This document shows, one piece after another, positions 8,595-17,300 of a DNA stretch of 64,000 bases. Below the pieces are notes generated by a model. That model made no database searches and was not told the DNA's origin. It was given only the letters and a program-made list of their open reading frames with translations. The stretch spans positions 99,342-163,341 of the forward strand of contig NZ_RPFJ01000009.1 of assembly GCF_003813905.1 (NCBI RefSeq), given 5' to 3'. A program made the translations under genes and the position numbers. The DNA comes from Aureibaculum marinum. Lineage in GTDB: Bacteria > Bacteroidota > Bacteroidia > Flavobacteriales > Flavobacteriaceae. Positions within the stretch are counted from its first letter, which is position 1. Every line of letters starts with the position of its first letter.

Positions 8595-8643
8595 TGTAAT
8601 TATATTAGGTACTAAGTTTTTATTATTAAATGCTAAATACTTT

Positions 8644-9546
8644 TTAGAAATATCCTTGTTGTTTTCTTTTTTCCATTGCTGCTTCAGAACGTTTATCATC
8701 AATACGAGCTCCCCTTTCTGAAATGGTAGAATTTCTAATTTCTTGAACTACCGTAGCAATATCTGATGCTTCTGATAAAACTGCAGCTGTACAACTCATA
8801 TCCCCCACAGTTCTAAAACGGACTACTTTTTCAAACACCTCTTCATCGTCATCTTGATAAACATGATCTGAATGCGACCATATTAATCCATCTCTAAAAA
8901 AGACTTTACGCTTATGAGCAAAATAAATAGAAGGAATTTCAATATTTTCTTTTTCGATATAAGACCATACATCTAATTCTGTCCAATTTGAAATTGGGAA
9001 TACACGTACATTTTGTCCCAATTCAATTTGACCATTTAACATATCAAACAACTCAGGACGTTGATTTTTCTCATCCCATTGTCCAAAATCATCCCTAACC
9101 GAAAAAATACGTTCTTTGGCTCTCGCTTTTTCTTCATCACGTCTGGCACCTCCAATACATGCATCAAACTTAAATTCTTCAATAGCATCTAATAGCGTAG
9201 TTGTTTGCAATTGATTTCTACTAGCATACCTACCTGTTTCCTCTTTAACTTTACCTTGATCAATAGAATCTTGAACTTTTCTAACAATTAATTCTAACCC
9301 TAATTCTTTAACCAATCGATCTCTAAACTCAATGGTTTCAGGGAAATTATGCCCCGTGTCTATATGCATTAAAGGGAAAGGAATTTTTGCAGGATAAAAC
9401 GCTTTTTGAGCCAACCTTACTAAGGTAATTGAATCTTTACCTCCAGAAAATAACAATACAGGTTTCTCAAACTGTGCTGCAACTTCTCTAATTATATAAA
9501 TAGCCTCGTTTTCTAATGGGTTAATATGTGATGTATTATCTTTCAT
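8644..9546 (-). CDS. cysD: Sulfate adenylyltransferase subunit 2
   Basis: CysD is the ATP-pyrophosphatase-type catalytic subunit that adenylates sulfate. The PP-loop LFSGGKDSITL, GGARRDEEKARAKER and FRTVGDMSCTAA are all present. I chose the ATG at 9544-9546 (300 residues, MKDNTSHINPL), because 300 is the usual family length and it leaves 10 bp after cysH. A GTG at 9573 would add nine unconserved residues overlapping cysH. It works as a complex with CysN, which follows after a 49-bp gap. Confidence 0.93.
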   Translation of the reverse strand: MKDNTSHINPLENEAIYIIREVAAQFEKPVLLFSGGKDSITLVRLAQKAFYPAKIPFPLMHIDTGHNFPETIEFRDRLVKELGLELIVRKVQDSIDQGKVKEETGRYASRNQLQTTTLLDAIEEFKFDACIGGARRDEEKARAKERIFSVRDDFGQWDEKNQRPELFDMLNGQIELGQNVRVFPISNWTELDVWSYIEKENIEIPSIYFAHKRKVFFRDGLIWSHSDHVYQDDDEEVFEKVVRFRTVGDMSCTAAVLSEASDIATVVQEIRNSTISERGARIDDKRSEAAMEKRKQQGYF

Positions 9547-9556
9547 TGTATCAAGT

Positions 9557-10171
9557 TTAAGCATGTAAGCCACATTCTCTGTTTTCTAATACTTTTGTAG
9601 GATCGTAATATTTAAATTCATTAGGTAATTTAAATTCTAACAAATAAGTGTCTAATTCAGCATCTGAATAATAATAAAACGGACTCACTTTTATAACACC
9701 ATCTTTTCCTTTAGAAACAATATCTATACTATCTCTAAAAGCCGTTTGTCCTTTTCTAAGATTTGTAAACCATACATCTGGTTGATGTTCTGCCATTGCT
9801 CTTTTAAAAGGTTCTAATTTTACTTGTTCTGTAAATAGTTTATGTTTCGGGTCGTCAACATGAGGTATACCTAACACAACATCCCTATGAGCAGCAGTTT
9901 GTTTTGGCACATACAAATGAATGTTTAAGTTTAATTTTTCTATAATTTCTTCGGCATGTTTATACGTATTTGGAGTGTTATATCCGGTGTCACACCAAAT
10001 TACGTTTATATCATTTTTTACTTGCGAAACTGCATGTAAAATAGCCACTTCATACGGTCTAAAATTTGTTGTAAGTACCGGTTTTTTAGCAATTGAAATT
10101 GCCCATTCAATGATTTCTTTTGGCGTTTTTGACCTTAACTCCTTATTTATTTTATCTAAATCTAAGTTCAT
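9557..10171 (-). CDS. cysH: Phosphoadenylyl-sulfate (or adenylyl-sulfate) reductase
   Basis: About 204 residues of the PP-loop reductase family, which reduces activated sulfate to sulfite using thioredoxin or glutaredoxin. The catalytic cysteine sits in the C-terminal ECGLH motif. The only other cysteine is in VIWCDTGYNT; the CC...CxxC set that binds a 4Fe-4S cluster in APS reductases is missing, which points to PAPS as substrate. No cysC (APS kinase) is in the window, leaving that point open. The start at 10171 overlaps the preceding stop as TAATG, suggesting translational coupling; an ATG at 10183 would add four residues. Confidence 0.88.
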   Translation of the reverse strand: MNLDLDKINKELRSKTPKEIIEWAISIAKKPVLTTNFRPYEVAILHAVSQVKNDINVIWCDTGYNTPNTYKHAEEIIEKLNLNIHLYVPKQTAAHRDVVLGIPHVDDPKHKLFTEQVKLEPFKRAMAEHQPDVWFTNLRKGQTAFRDSIDIVSKGKDGVIKVSPFYYYSDAELDTYLLEFKLPNEFKYYDPTKVLENRECGLHA

Positions 10172-10428
10172 TACTTTCCCCATTTTATATTATTCCATGC
10201 TCTTTCATGAAAGAAATAAAGCACCATTTTTGAAAAAAACTCTAACGTACCAATAGAAATAGCCAATGTTAATGTACCCGTAATAAGCCACGAAATAAAA
10301 ACAGTATCTAGTGTACCTATTACACGCCAACTAACAGTTTTAACAAGACTTCGTTTTACTTTTTCTTTAGGCTCTGAAGTTTCTTTGTTTTGTTTCAATC
10401 GGCTATTTATAAAACTATCTAGTATCAT
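10171..10428 (-). CDS. DUF2061 small membrane protein
   Basis: This 85-residue protein of unknown function is the first gene of the sulfate-activation operon. A charged N-terminus (residues 1-28) is followed by KRSLVKTVSWRVIGTLDT, the recognisable DUF2061 core, and one or two hydrophobic segments (about 38-72) ending with FFHERAWN. It is predicted to be an inner-membrane protein. Its stop codon overlaps the cysH start as TAATG, so its synthesis is tied to sulfate reduction. DUF2061 proteins are often found with cys genes, but no biochemical role is established; assistance to sulfate uptake would be a guess. Confidence 0.82.
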   Translation of the reverse strand: MILDSFINSRLKQNKETSEPKEKVKRSLVKTVSWRVIGTLDTVFISWLITGTLTLAISIGTLEFFSKMVLYFFHERAWNNIKWGK

Positions 10429-10447
10429 ATAAAATTATATTTACTCT

Positions 10448-10472
10448 ATATCCTATCGACTTAGTGGGATAT
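10448..10472. promoter_or_regulatory. Putative sulfur operator, copy 2 (DUF2061-cysHDN promoter)
   Basis: A 25-bp site with inverted ends ATATCC and GGATAT. It shares TCCTATCGA-y-TTAGT with the copy at 7281-7303. It begins 5 bp from the -7 box at 10477-10484 on the transcript side, so it covers the expected transcription start. This placement fits a repressor. A gene for an Rrf2 regulator with cysteines lies at 12736-13143. Confidence 0.55.
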
Positions 10473-10476
10473 TGTG

Positions 10477-10484
10477 CAAAAATA
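10477..10484 (-). promoter_or_regulatory. -7 promoter element for DUF2061-cysH-cysD-cysN
   Basis: The minus strand reads TATTTTTG (TAnnTTTG). A TTG at 10505-10503 lies 18 nt upstream, matching the usual -33 spacing of Bacteroidota housekeeping promoters. The predicted start falls inside the operator at 10448-10472. Confidence 0.68.
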
Positions 10485-10696
10485 GAGGAAATATCTAGAC
10501 TACAAAAAAAATAGTATAAAAAAAATAGATAATTTTTAACTTTTAATTATCTGACAAAAATATATCAAGATAGCTTTAATTACATAACAAATAGCTGATA
10601 TTCTTAATGATATAGCAAAAAGAACTACTTATGCCAGCATAAATTTAAATTTCGAATTTAGCAATTTACTGTTTTTATAACATATATTGTATGGTT

Positions 10697-12637
10697 CTAT
10701 TCAATAAAGAAGAGCCTATTAATAACCTCTACATTTTTTTCTAAACTTAACTTTTGAGCATCCTTAACATACATTAAATCTAATCTGTCTTTATAATTTT
10801 CAGTTATTTTATGCCGAACCATTTTTAACGTAGAATTTATCATAAAGTTAACTTCAGAAAATTCTTCTTCTAAAATTTGAAAATTAGAAGGAATCCATTT
10901 TGATGGAAATTTTCCATTAAATTCGCGTAATTTTTTAAATGCATGCAGTTCTTCTTTAAGCTTAGCAACCAACACTTCTGCATCTAAAATTTTATGTTTT
11001 TTTATAAAATCCATAACATGCATTTTATTTAAGGTAACCAATGCTGTAGTATATTTTTTATGATCGTTATAAATCATAACTTGATGAATTAACTGGGAAG
11101 AATTGATAATGGCTTCCTCAATTTCTTCTGGAGAATACTTTTCACCATCTTCAGAAATTAACAATGCTTTTTCTCTACCAACCACCACTAAAAAATCATC
11201 CTGATCAATATATCCCAAATCACCTGTGTGTAACCAACCATTTTTTAAGGTTTCTTTAGTAGCCTCCTCATTCTTATAATAGCCTTTCATTACATTATTA
11301 CCTTGAATACAAATTTCTCCTTTTTGACCTTTAGGCAGTTCGTTACCCTTATCATCTAAAATTTTACAAGTCACATTATTTAAGGGTTTACCTGAAGTTC
11401 CCATTTTATGATCCAACGGGGTATTTGTAGAAATAATTGGAGAGGCCTCTGTTAATCCATATCCTTGATAAACAGGAATTCCAATGGCCTTATAAAATTG
11501 TTGTTGTTTAATATCTAATAAGGCTCCTCCTCCAACAAAAAACTCTATATCAGAACCAAAAATGAGCTTTAATTTTTTAAAAATTAATTTTTTAGCAATT
11601 ATATAATTAAAATAAGTGGCTATTTGTACAACTAAGCCTGGTTTTGAAAATCCATCTCCATTTCTTCGAATACCTGCCTTAATACCACGATTAAAAATAC
11701 CTTCTATAAAAGGCCCTTTTGCTTTTATTCCATCTCTAATTTTACTAATAAAATTTCCTGTTAATGCTGGTACTGTCAACAAAAAGTTAGGTTTGGCTTC
11801 TACTAAATTTATAGGAATATTTTTTAACGCATTCATACTACCTCCTCTGGCATCTACAAAATGAATTGAAATACCTCGTGCAAGTGCAGCATAAAGACCA
11901 ATGGTATGAGCAAACGAATGGTCTGTTGGTAATATAATTAAGGTAGAAATTAATTCTCTAATTTTAAACGTATCTACAGCATCGTAACTATTTGAATAGT
12001 AATTCAAATGCGTAAGCATAATCCCTTTGGGGTTGCCTGTTGTGCCAGAAGTATATGAAATAGTAACTACATCATCTTCTTTAATAATTTCCTTCATTTT
12101 CTGAATAGTCTGAAGGTTTTTATCAAATTTAGAAGCACCCAACTGATACAAATCATCTATATAAAGCAGTTGACTTTGATCAAAATTAGTGGCTTTACAA
12201 ATATCAATAATTTTAGATGAAGGTTTGTCTAAGAGAATCAGTTTCAAATTTTTATTTTCATACAGATTCCATGCACTTAACACTTTCTCAACGGTGTTTT
12301 CAGAAATTATAAAGAACTTTGATTCGGAATGATTTACTCGAAAAGGAACCTCTTCTGGCAACAATTTAATTGAAAGTGGAACAATGATTCCACCTGCATA
12401 CAAAGTGGCAAATTCTGAAATAACCCAATCTATTTTTGCTTCTGATAAAATGGAAATTTTATCTTCATATCCAATTCCTAATTCTATAAAAGCAGATGCC
12501 AGATGTAATGCTTTTTCTTTGGCTTCACTAAAGGTAACTCTGTCCCAACCAGAATCATTTTTCTGGCTTAAATAAGGATTGTCTTTATAGGTAACGGATG
12601 CCTTGTCGAGCATCTGAAAAACAGTTCTTTTTTGCAT
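10697..12637 (-). CDS. AMP-dependent long-chain acyl-CoA synthetase
   Basis: A 646-residue adenylate-forming enzyme expected to activate fatty acids as acyl-AMP and then acyl-CoA at the inner membrane face. The AMP-binding motif SYTSGTTGNPKGIMLTH is near residue 195, YGLTEASP near 390, and the hinge/aspartate motif LHTGDLGYID near 470. The length fits the FadD15/LC-FACS group, including an ending of about 60 residues after the adenylation core. It stands alone between the sulfur operon and the Rrf2 gene and has its own TAnnTTTG promoter, so it appears unrelated to sulfur metabolism. The chain-length preference cannot be read from sequence. Confidence 0.9.
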   Translation of the reverse strand: MQKRTVFQMLDKASVTYKDNPYLSQKNDSGWDRVTFSEAKEKALHLASAFIELGIGYEDKISILSEAKIDWVISEFATLYAGGIIVPLSIKLLPEEVPFRVNHSESKFFIISENTVEKVLSAWNLYENKNLKLILLDKPSSKIIDICKATNFDQSQLLYIDDLYQLGASKFDKNLQTIQKMKEIIKEDDVVTISYTSGTTGNPKGIMLTHLNYYSNSYDAVDTFKIRELISTLIILPTDHSFAHTIGLYAALARGISIHFVDARGGSMNALKNIPINLVEAKPNFLLTVPALTGNFISKIRDGIKAKGPFIEGIFNRGIKAGIRRNGDGFSKPGLVVQIATYFNYIIAKKLIFKKLKLIFGSDIEFFVGGGALLDIKQQQFYKAIGIPVYQGYGLTEASPIISTNTPLDHKMGTSGKPLNNVTCKILDDKGNELPKGQKGEICIQGNNVMKGYYKNEEATKETLKNGWLHTGDLGYIDQDDFLVVVGREKALLISEDGEKYSPEEIEEAIINSSQLIHQVMIYNDHKKYTTALVTLNKMHVMDFIKKHKILDAEVLVAKLKEELHAFKKLREFNGKFPSKWIPSNFQILEEEFSEVNFMINSTLKMVRHKITENYKDRLDLMYVKDAQKLSLEKNVEVINRLFFIE

Positions 12638-12656
12638 TTTCTAAAATTAATATAAA

Positions 12657-12664
12657 CAAAAATA
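12657..12664 (-). promoter_or_regulatory. -7 promoter element for the acyl-CoA synthetase gene
   Basis: The minus strand reads TATTTTTG, an exact TAnnTTTG, 20 bp upstream of the ATG. This places the transcript start only a dozen bases before the coding region. Confidence 0.6.
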
Positions 12665-12735
12665 AATTATTTTTTCTTTATAAGAGACTCTATTAACATT
12701 GAAAAAAAAATCAGAAATAAATACAAGGTAAGTAA

Positions 12736-13143
12736 TTATATCATATCCGCTAACGACTTGTTGTTAAATATTTTTAAGGTACTGTCTCTAACTTCCAGCA
12801 TTAAATGTCGCACCTCACAAGTTTCTTCATTAACGCAATCTGTACATTTTTCGTAAAAATTAAGACTTACACAAGGTGTTAATGCAATAGGACCTTCTAA
12901 AATACGCATCACATCAGACATTTTTATGTCTTTAGGATTTTTAAGCAAGTAATAACCTCCACCTTTTCCTTTTTTTGATGCTAGAAACCCACTTTTACGA
13001 AGTGTTAACAATATACTTTCTAAAAATTTTCTAGAAATATTTTCCTTTTCAGCAATCGTAGCAATTTGAACTGGTGTTCTGTCTTTTTGTCTTGCCAGAT
13101 GGGCAAGTGCTTTTAATCCGTATTTTGTTTTTTTAGAAAGCAT
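12736..13143 (-). CDS. Rrf2-family transcriptional regulator
   Basis: A 135-residue DNA-binding protein. The N-terminal winged helix begins MLSKKTKYGLKALAHLARQK, as in IscR, CymR and NsrR. A cysteine group is visible near residues 91-109 in the pattern C-x8-C-x2-C-x5-C, which could hold an Fe-S cluster; the spacing differs from that of IscR and NsrR. It starts 23 bp after metZ and may be co-transcribed with the methionine operon. An inverted repeat overlaps its own start codon, suggesting autoregulation. Given its position between the met and cys operons, it is the best local candidate for the reader of the two sulfur operators, but that is inference. Confidence 0.88.
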   Translation of the reverse strand: MLSKKTKYGLKALAHLARQKDRTPVQIATIAEKENISRKFLESILLTLRKSGFLASKKGKGGGYYLLKNPKDIKMSDVMRILEGPIALTPCVSLNFYEKCTDCVNEETCEVRHLMLEVRDSTLKIFNNKSLADMI

Positions 13144-13161
13144 AGTACTGCGAAAGTACTA
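13143..13161. promoter_or_regulatory. Inverted repeat overlapping the Rrf2 start codon
   Basis: The plus strand reads TAGTACT-GCGAA-AGTACTA, a perfect 7-bp inverted repeat with a 5-nt spacer. It includes the first base of the start codon. Its symmetry and position fit an operator for autoregulation, although a -7 element may lie inside it. Confidence 0.5.
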
Positions 13162-13166
13162 AAATT

Positions 13167-14342
13167 TTAAATATTTTTAAGGGCTTGATCTAAATCTTCG
13201 ATGATATCTTTTACATTTTCCAATCCTACAGAAATTCGAACCAATCCATCTGAAATTCCAGCTTCTAATCTATCTTCGGCACTTAATTTACTATGTGTTG
13301 TTGATGCCGGATGTGTTGCAATAGTGCGTGTGTCTCCTAAATTGGCTGAAAGCGAGCACATTTTTAAAGTGTTTAAAAACTTTCTGCCCGCATCTACACC
13401 TCCTTTTATTTCAAAAGACACAATGTTTCCTCCTGCTTTCATCTGTTTTTTTGCAATTTTGTATTGAGGGTACGATGGTAAAAATGGATATTTCACAAAA
13501 CTTACGGCGTTATGGGCTTCTAAAAATTCTGCAACTTTTAGGGCATTTTCACAGTGCTTATCAACACGAACACTTAAAGTTTCTAAGCTCTTAGATAACA
13601 CCCAAGCATTAAAAGGTGATAATGCAGGCCCAGTATTTCTTGAAAATAAGTAAATTTCCCTTATTAAATCAGATTTACCAATAGTAACTCCACCTAATAC
13701 TCTTCCTTGTCCGTCAATTAATTTAGTAGCAGAATGAATTACCAAATCAGCTCCGAAAGCTATAGGATTTTGAAGGTATGGAGTAGCAAAACAGTTATCT
13801 ATTATCAACAATAAATTATGTTTCTTAGCAATAGTACTAAGCAATTCTAAATCTAAAACATCTACCGCTGGATTTGTAGGACTTTCTGCATATAAAATTT
13901 TTGTATTTGAAGTAATTAAATGCTCAATATTATCAACTTCATTTACATTAAAAAAACTTGTAGTAATATTCCATTTTGGTAAAAACTTATTAAATAATGA
14001 ATTTGTAGATCCAAAAACTGACCGTGAAGATACAATATGATCTCCAGCATTTAACAATGCCGCAAAAGTGGAAAATATAGCAGACATACCTGTTGCAAAA
14101 GCATAACCATCTTCGGCACCTTCCATTTTACATATTTTTTGAACAAACTCAGAAGTATTTGGGTTTGTAAAACGACTATAAATATTACGCTCTTTTTCTT
14201 CTGCAAAAGACGCTCGCATATCTTCAGCATCTTCAAATACAAAACTAGAAGTTAAGTATAGAGGATTTGAATGTTCTAAAAATTGTGAACGCTCTATTTG
14301 CGTTCTAATCGCTTCGGTTTCAAAATTTTTATGCTTAGACAT
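13167..14342 (-). CDS. metZ: O-succinyl/O-acetylhomoserine sulfhydrylase (MetZ-type)
   Basis: A 391-residue cytosolic PLP enzyme of the Cys/Met metabolism family. The PLP lysine lies in VIHSATKLIDGQG, preceded by LLIIDNCFATPYLQNP and followed by NTGPALSPFNAWV. It closely resembles MetZ, which makes homocysteine directly from an acylhomoserine and sulfide. The MetX domain encoded upstream provides the acylhomoserine; whether it is succinyl or acetyl is not visible. It is the third gene of the metY-metX/thrA-metZ operon. The window therefore has two sulfhydrylase homologues, MetY and MetZ, in one operon. A cystathionine gamma-synthase or gamma-lyase activity cannot be excluded. Confidence 0.87.
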   Translation of the reverse strand: MSKHKNFETEAIRTQIERSQFLEHSNPLYLTSSFVFEDAEDMRASFAEEKERNIYSRFTNPNTSEFVQKICKMEGAEDGYAFATGMSAIFSTFAALLNAGDHIVSSRSVFGSTNSLFNKFLPKWNITTSFFNVNEVDNIEHLITSNTKILYAESPTNPAVDVLDLELLSTIAKKHNLLLIIDNCFATPYLQNPIAFGADLVIHSATKLIDGQGRVLGGVTIGKSDLIREIYLFSRNTGPALSPFNAWVLSKSLETLSVRVDKHCENALKVAEFLEAHNAVSFVKYPFLPSYPQYKIAKKQMKAGGNIVSFEIKGGVDAGRKFLNTLKMCSLSANLGDTRTIATHPASTTHSKLSAEDRLEAGISDGLVRISVGLENVKDIIEDLDQALKNI

Positions 14343-14371
14343 AAGTAAGTATTACTATTGATTATAAATGG

Positions 14372-17300
14372 TTATCCTAATTTATCTGCTAACCTTAAAA
14401 CATCTCCAAAAACACCGCGAGCCGTTACTGCGGCTCCTGCTCCTGCTCCTTGAATTACTATAGGTTGCTCTCCATAAGATTCTGTGTAAATTTCAAAAAT
14501 GGAATCACTTCCTTTAACTTGACCTAACGGGCTGTCCTCGGGAACGGAGTCTAATTTTACATTTAAAGTTGCTCCGTCATCTTTAGACAAATCTCCTGAT
14601 AAATCGCCAACATATCGAAGCACGAAATTAGGTTCTTGATTTTGTTTTACATTAGTATACACCTCATCCAATTCAGTAATTCTGTTTAAAAATTCATTAG
14701 CAGAAACTGTTCTTAAATTCTTAGGTATTAAATTCTGAATTTGAACATCTTCCAACTCATTTTTTAAATCTAGTTCTCTTGCTAAGATTAATAATTTTCT
14801 AGCAACATCATTACCACATAAATCTTCTCTAGCATCAGGTTCTGTAAATCCATTATCTATAGCTTCTTTTAAAATAACACTAAAAGGTCTGTCTTCTACA
14901 GAAAAATGATTAAAAAGATAACTAAGTGAACCTGAAAAAACACCTCTAATTCTAGTAATATTTTCACCAGATAGGTGTAACAATTTTATCGTATCAATTA
15001 AAGGTAAACCAGCACCAACATTAGTTTCGTATAAATATTGCTTTTGATTTTTAGCTAATACTTTTCGCAACTCTTCATAGAAATCTAACTCAATAGTATT
15101 TCCAATTTTATTTGAAGATACTAAATCAAATCCGTTTTCTGCCAATTTAATATAGTTTGCCACAAAATCTTTACTTGCTGTATTATCTACAGCTATTAAA
15201 TTTTCTAAGTGGTATTGTTTAGCATATGCTATTACATCATCAACTTGATAAGCTACTCCTTCTTTTTCAATAGCATTTTTCCAATTTTCGTGAACGCCAT
15301 TTCTATCATACAGTACTTTTCTTGAATTAGCAACAGCGAAAACATTCAGCTTAATCCCTTTACGTTTTTCAATATCATCTTTTGAAGTAATTATTTGGTC
15401 AATTAAAGTTCCTCCGACTAATCCATGACCAAAAATAGCGATGTTTATTTTTTTAGATATTCCAAAAATCTCACTATGAATTACATTAACGGCTTTATGT
15501 AATTGATTCTTTTTAACAACCAAACTTACATTTTTACCTGTAATGGTATTGTTAAATAATATTGGAACAATTTGATTTTTAATTAGTGTATTAAAAGGTT
15601 TGTGAAACGAACTTAAATCAATACCAATTAAAGAGATTACAGACACTTGATCTATAACACTAATTTTATTAACATCTTGAGAATAAAAATCACTTTCAAA
15701 TTCTTTTTCTAATGCAGCAACCGCTTTGTTCGCTTTTTCTTCTTCTACAACCAAACCAATACCTCGTTCAGAAGATCCTTGAGATATTATACTTACGCTA
15801 ATATCTTGGTCTCCCAATGCTTTAAAAATTCTAGCATCAACACCTGCTCTTCCCAACAAACCACGACCTTCAAAATTAATTAATGCATTGTTTTCTAATA
15901 CTGATAATGACTTTATACCCTCTGAACTAGACCGAGCAGTAATTAAAGTACCTTCATCATCAGGATTAAATGTATTCAGTATTCTAAGATTTATGTTTTT
16001 TTCTATTAAAGGAATAATCGTTTTGGCATGTAAAATTGTTGCTCCAAAATTGGCCAATTCATTAGCTTCGGTATAGGAAAGTTCTTTAATTTTTCTTGCG
16101 TCAGATACCAAATCGGGATTGGCAGTATAAATTCCATCTACATGTGTATAGTTTTGCAATTCTTCTGCATCTAAATAATTGGCTAATAATGCCGCTGTAT
16201 AATTACTTCCATTTCTCCCTAACGTTGTAGTTTCATTTTTTTCATTTGAAGCTATAAATCCGGTTACAATATTTACTGTAGAACCATTAAATTTTTTAAA
16301 ATGAGCAATCACATTTTCTTTTGATATTTTAGCTACAGGTTGAGCATTACCAAAATTTTCATCGGTTTTTATTAAGGTTCTAGCATCTGTAATATTAGAG
16401 TTTATTCCATGTTCTTCTAAAATGGATGCTAATAATTTTACAGATAATAATTCTCCTTGAGCTAATACCTGATCTTTAATTTTATTGCTATAATCACCTA
16501 ATAATTGAACTCCATTAAAAAGTTTATCTAAGGTCGCAAACTCTTCAGAAAAGTCTACAGTATTGTAAACATCTTGCTGATATTTTTTAAAAAATTCTAG
16601 TGACTCTTTATATGATTGATTTTTTACAGCCTGTTCTAATATTTTTTCTAATTCATTTGTAGCATCACCTCTTGCAGAAACAACTACAGCTATTCTTTCA
16701 CCTTGAGCTACTTTATCTTTAATTATGGAAACAACTTTATTAATACCCTCACCATTGGCAAGAGATTTACCTCCAAATTTTAATATTTTCATTCTTTTTG
16801 TTTCTGATGAAGGTCTAAAAATGCCTTCAATAATTTTTTCTAATTGATCAAATTCTATTAAAAATGCATCGTGTCCGTGTACGGAATTAATCTCGTTATA
16901 GGTAACATTAGGATGTGTTTGAGCTAATTTCAATTGAGTTTCTCTATTTTCCTCAGCTGTAAAAAACAAATCAGAATCTACACCTACCAAATGAATATTT
17001 GCAGTGATTGTATCTAATATTTTGTCAGAATTATCTTTAGAAGCATCAATTGTTTTAAGCAATTGATTCATCAATTTATAGGCTGACAATTGAAAACGCT
17101 CTTGTAATTTTTTTCCATGATGCAATAGCCAACTTTCCACATTAAAAACATCAAGTTCTTCATTTTTTGAACGATGAAAACGTTCTTTAAAAGATTCTGG
17201 TGTTCTATAACATAACATGGCATGCATTCGAGCATCATGTACTGGGTTTTTTGAATTCAATAAAAACTGTTCTTGAATTTGGCAGTTAGCAATTAGCCAA

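Noticed and set aside
8595..8702. N-terminal extension of CysN from an upstream ATG
   Set aside because: The 36 added residues overlap cysD, are not part of the family and do not precede the P-loop at the usual distance.
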